Origin: JACQSR01 sp042577505
GTDB lineage: Archaea > Nanobdellota > Nanobdellia > Woesearchaeales > JACQSR01
Assembly: GCA_042577505.1 (NCBI GenBank)
Contig: JBHPEA010000005.1
Coordinates: forward strand, 1 to 51,955
DNA: 51,955 bases
Direction of reading: 5' to 3'
The position numbers and the translations under genes were made by a program. This document shows, one piece after another, positions 50,920 through 51,955 of this stretch. The notes beneath the pieces are model-generated. The model did no database searches. It had not been told where the DNA came from and saw only the letters and a list, made by a program, of their open reading frames with translations. Numbering within the stretch: the stretch's first letter is position 1; each line of letters starts with the position of its first letter.

Positions 50920-51955
50920 GCCTCTCCCCTCCTCTTTAAAATTATTAACTCGAGCAAGAGCAATAATCCGATAAAAACAATTATGAAAATATCAAGATTG
51001 AGATCTCTTTCAGTATCTTCCTCTCCCGCTTCTAATAAAATACCCGTGTCTGATTTCAAGATGTTTGTTTTTCCAACATTAGACTCTTTCTCATTAATTA
51101 AGTTGGATGCAATTATTTTATCCGAATAAGAATAAAAACCAGTTTCGTCAAATTTGATAGTTGATGTAGTAATACTCTCACTAGGAGTTTTCAATAATTG
51201 TTCAGGAATTGATTGTAAATCGCCAGACTTAACATTGAAATTTAGTAAATCTTCAGCGTTTGATAAAAATCCTATTAGTTCTGACCAGAAAATTGGATAT
51301 TCAGAAGTTCCTTTGAAGTCACTTTCATTATCGAATACTCCATAGTAAAATACCTTACCATCGTCGTGATTGTTTAAGACAAAAACGGGTTCCCCGTCAT
51401 CAGTTTTAGCTAACACTGTAGTATCATTTGTATTTCCTAATTCAAAGTAAGGGGATCTTGTGAAACATTCGCTTCCACTAAGGTGTTTAGTAAATCTGTT
51501 GATTACCTGGATACAAATTAAGTCTTTCTCTTTGAGGTCACCTAATGTAACAGGCATCAAATCAGATAAGTCTATTGCGGGAAGATCTTTTTGACCCATG
51601 ATAACTATGCTTGATCCTTTCTTAACATGTCGAGAAATTAAATCAAAATCTCCAGGTACGAGTAATTCTCCATTTATTTCATTGACGATGACAACATCAT
51701 GGTTAAGATTTTCTGGATTAATTGTTGGTGGTTGTCTTACTTCAACGTTCAAGTGAGGGGAGGCTTCCATGGCTGCCTTTACATAGTTGTTTTCATCGAG
51801 ATTCGTAATAATTAAAATGTCAGTTTTTGACTTATATGGATTGCTTAAATAAGCTGTATTATCTACCAAGAAATCATCTTTTCTATCCAACTTTATCGTC
51901 GATTTACCCTGAAGAGTTGTGAAATAGACTTGCTCAACTGATCCTGGTTGTATCT
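50916..51955 (-). CDS. BatA-like membrane protein of MoxR operon, 5' end cut by window
   Basis: The frame is open through the right edge of the window, so the start is outside; the TTG near 51890 is internal. At least 346 residues are visible. The visible part has an alpha/beta region (KTDILIITNLDENNYVKAAM; VIMGQKDLPAI), a beta domain and a C-terminal helix (about 20 residues) followed by KRRGEA. The arrangement fits the C-terminal half of BatA-like proteins whose N-terminus carries two membrane helices. It is the earliest gene seen of the six-gene operon. Confidence 0.75.
   Translation of the reverse strand, partial: IQPGSVEQVYFTTLQGKSTIKLDRKDDFLVDNTAYLSNPYKSKTDILIITNLDENNYVKAAMEASPHLNVEVRQPPTINPENLNHDVVIVNEINGELLVPGDFDLISRHVKKGSSIVIMGQKDLPAIDLSDLMPVTLGDLKEKDLICIQVINRFTKHLSGSECFTRSPYFELGNTNDTTVLAKTDDGEPVFVLNNHDDGKVFYYGVFDNESDFKGTSEYPIFWSELIGFLSNAEDLLNFNVKSGDLQSIPEQLLKTPSESITTSTIKFDETGFYSYSDKIIASNLINEKESNVGKTNILKSDTGILLEAGEEDTERDLNLDIFIIVFIGLLLLLELIILKRRGEA

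Noticed and set aside
50916..51890. TTG 51890 as the real start of the BatA-like gene
   Set aside because: The frame stays open to the window edge with no ribosome-binding site at the TTG, and the N-terminal membrane helices expected of the family are missing.

Overview
The window looks like chromosomal DNA of a low-G+C archaeon, most likely a DPANN lineage of the Woesearchaeota/Pacearchaeota type. The evidence is: archaeal information-processing genes (SRP54, L44e, S27e, aIF2-alpha, Nop10, PAC2-type chaperone, GINS51); many genes with an AT-rich TATA box about 25-30 bp before the start codon and no ribosome-binding site (leaderless promoters); two intron-containing tRNA genes; an S-layer protein with the archaeal S-layer N and C domains; and bacterial-type ThrRS and cofactor-independent phosphoglycerate mutase. 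Lineage is inferred; no rRNA gene is present to prove it.

Layout. 1-7875: one giant minus-strand gene for a secreted parallel beta-helix protein, cut by the window edge, with an identical in-frame 1,234-bp internal duplication. 8034-16700: small genes and soluble enzymes: a ChaN/TraB-like protein, a seven-helix membrane protein overlapping a winged-helix regulator, a His/Gly-rich secreted protein, a metallo-beta-lactamase-fold hydrolase, a circularly permuted GTPase, a secreted glycosidase-like lipoprotein, a RelBE-like toxin-antitoxin pair, tRNA-Thr and a tRNA-Leu with two introns. 16811-20335: a thioredoxin-like protein, three tandem paralogs of an unidentified family, and SRP54. 20419-27920: membrane-anchored and secreted proteins, including a translationally coupled three-gene surface operon (1153, 170 and 746 aa).

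28005-32788: thrS, a divergent enolase and gpmI in one operon; the last two are consecutive steps of lower glycolysis. 32791-35019: a tightly overlapping archaeal translation operon (L44e, S27e, aIF2-alpha, Nop10, PAC2). 35108-39386: an amidohydrolase-like lipoprotein, GINS51, a cupredoxin-like lipoprotein, a radical-SAM/TRAM protein and a Pro-rich lipoprotein. 39473-42115: the S-layer protein, with a structured leader. 42441-45382: a Cys-repeat lipoprotein and two membrane-anchored surface proteins. 45383-51955: a six-gene MoxR / DUF58 / von Willebrand A membrane operon, cut at its first gene by the window edge.

The strongest theme is the cell surface: about 13 of the roughly 45 proteins carry a signal peptide, lipobox or outward-facing membrane anchor. 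The observations most worth checking are the tRNA-Leu gene with an extra intron at position 8/9, the duplicated giant beta-helix gene, the 5'-terminal hairpin of the S-layer mRNA, the membrane sensor/regulator pair with its palindromic operator, the three-paralog cassette, and the coupled three-gene surface operon.
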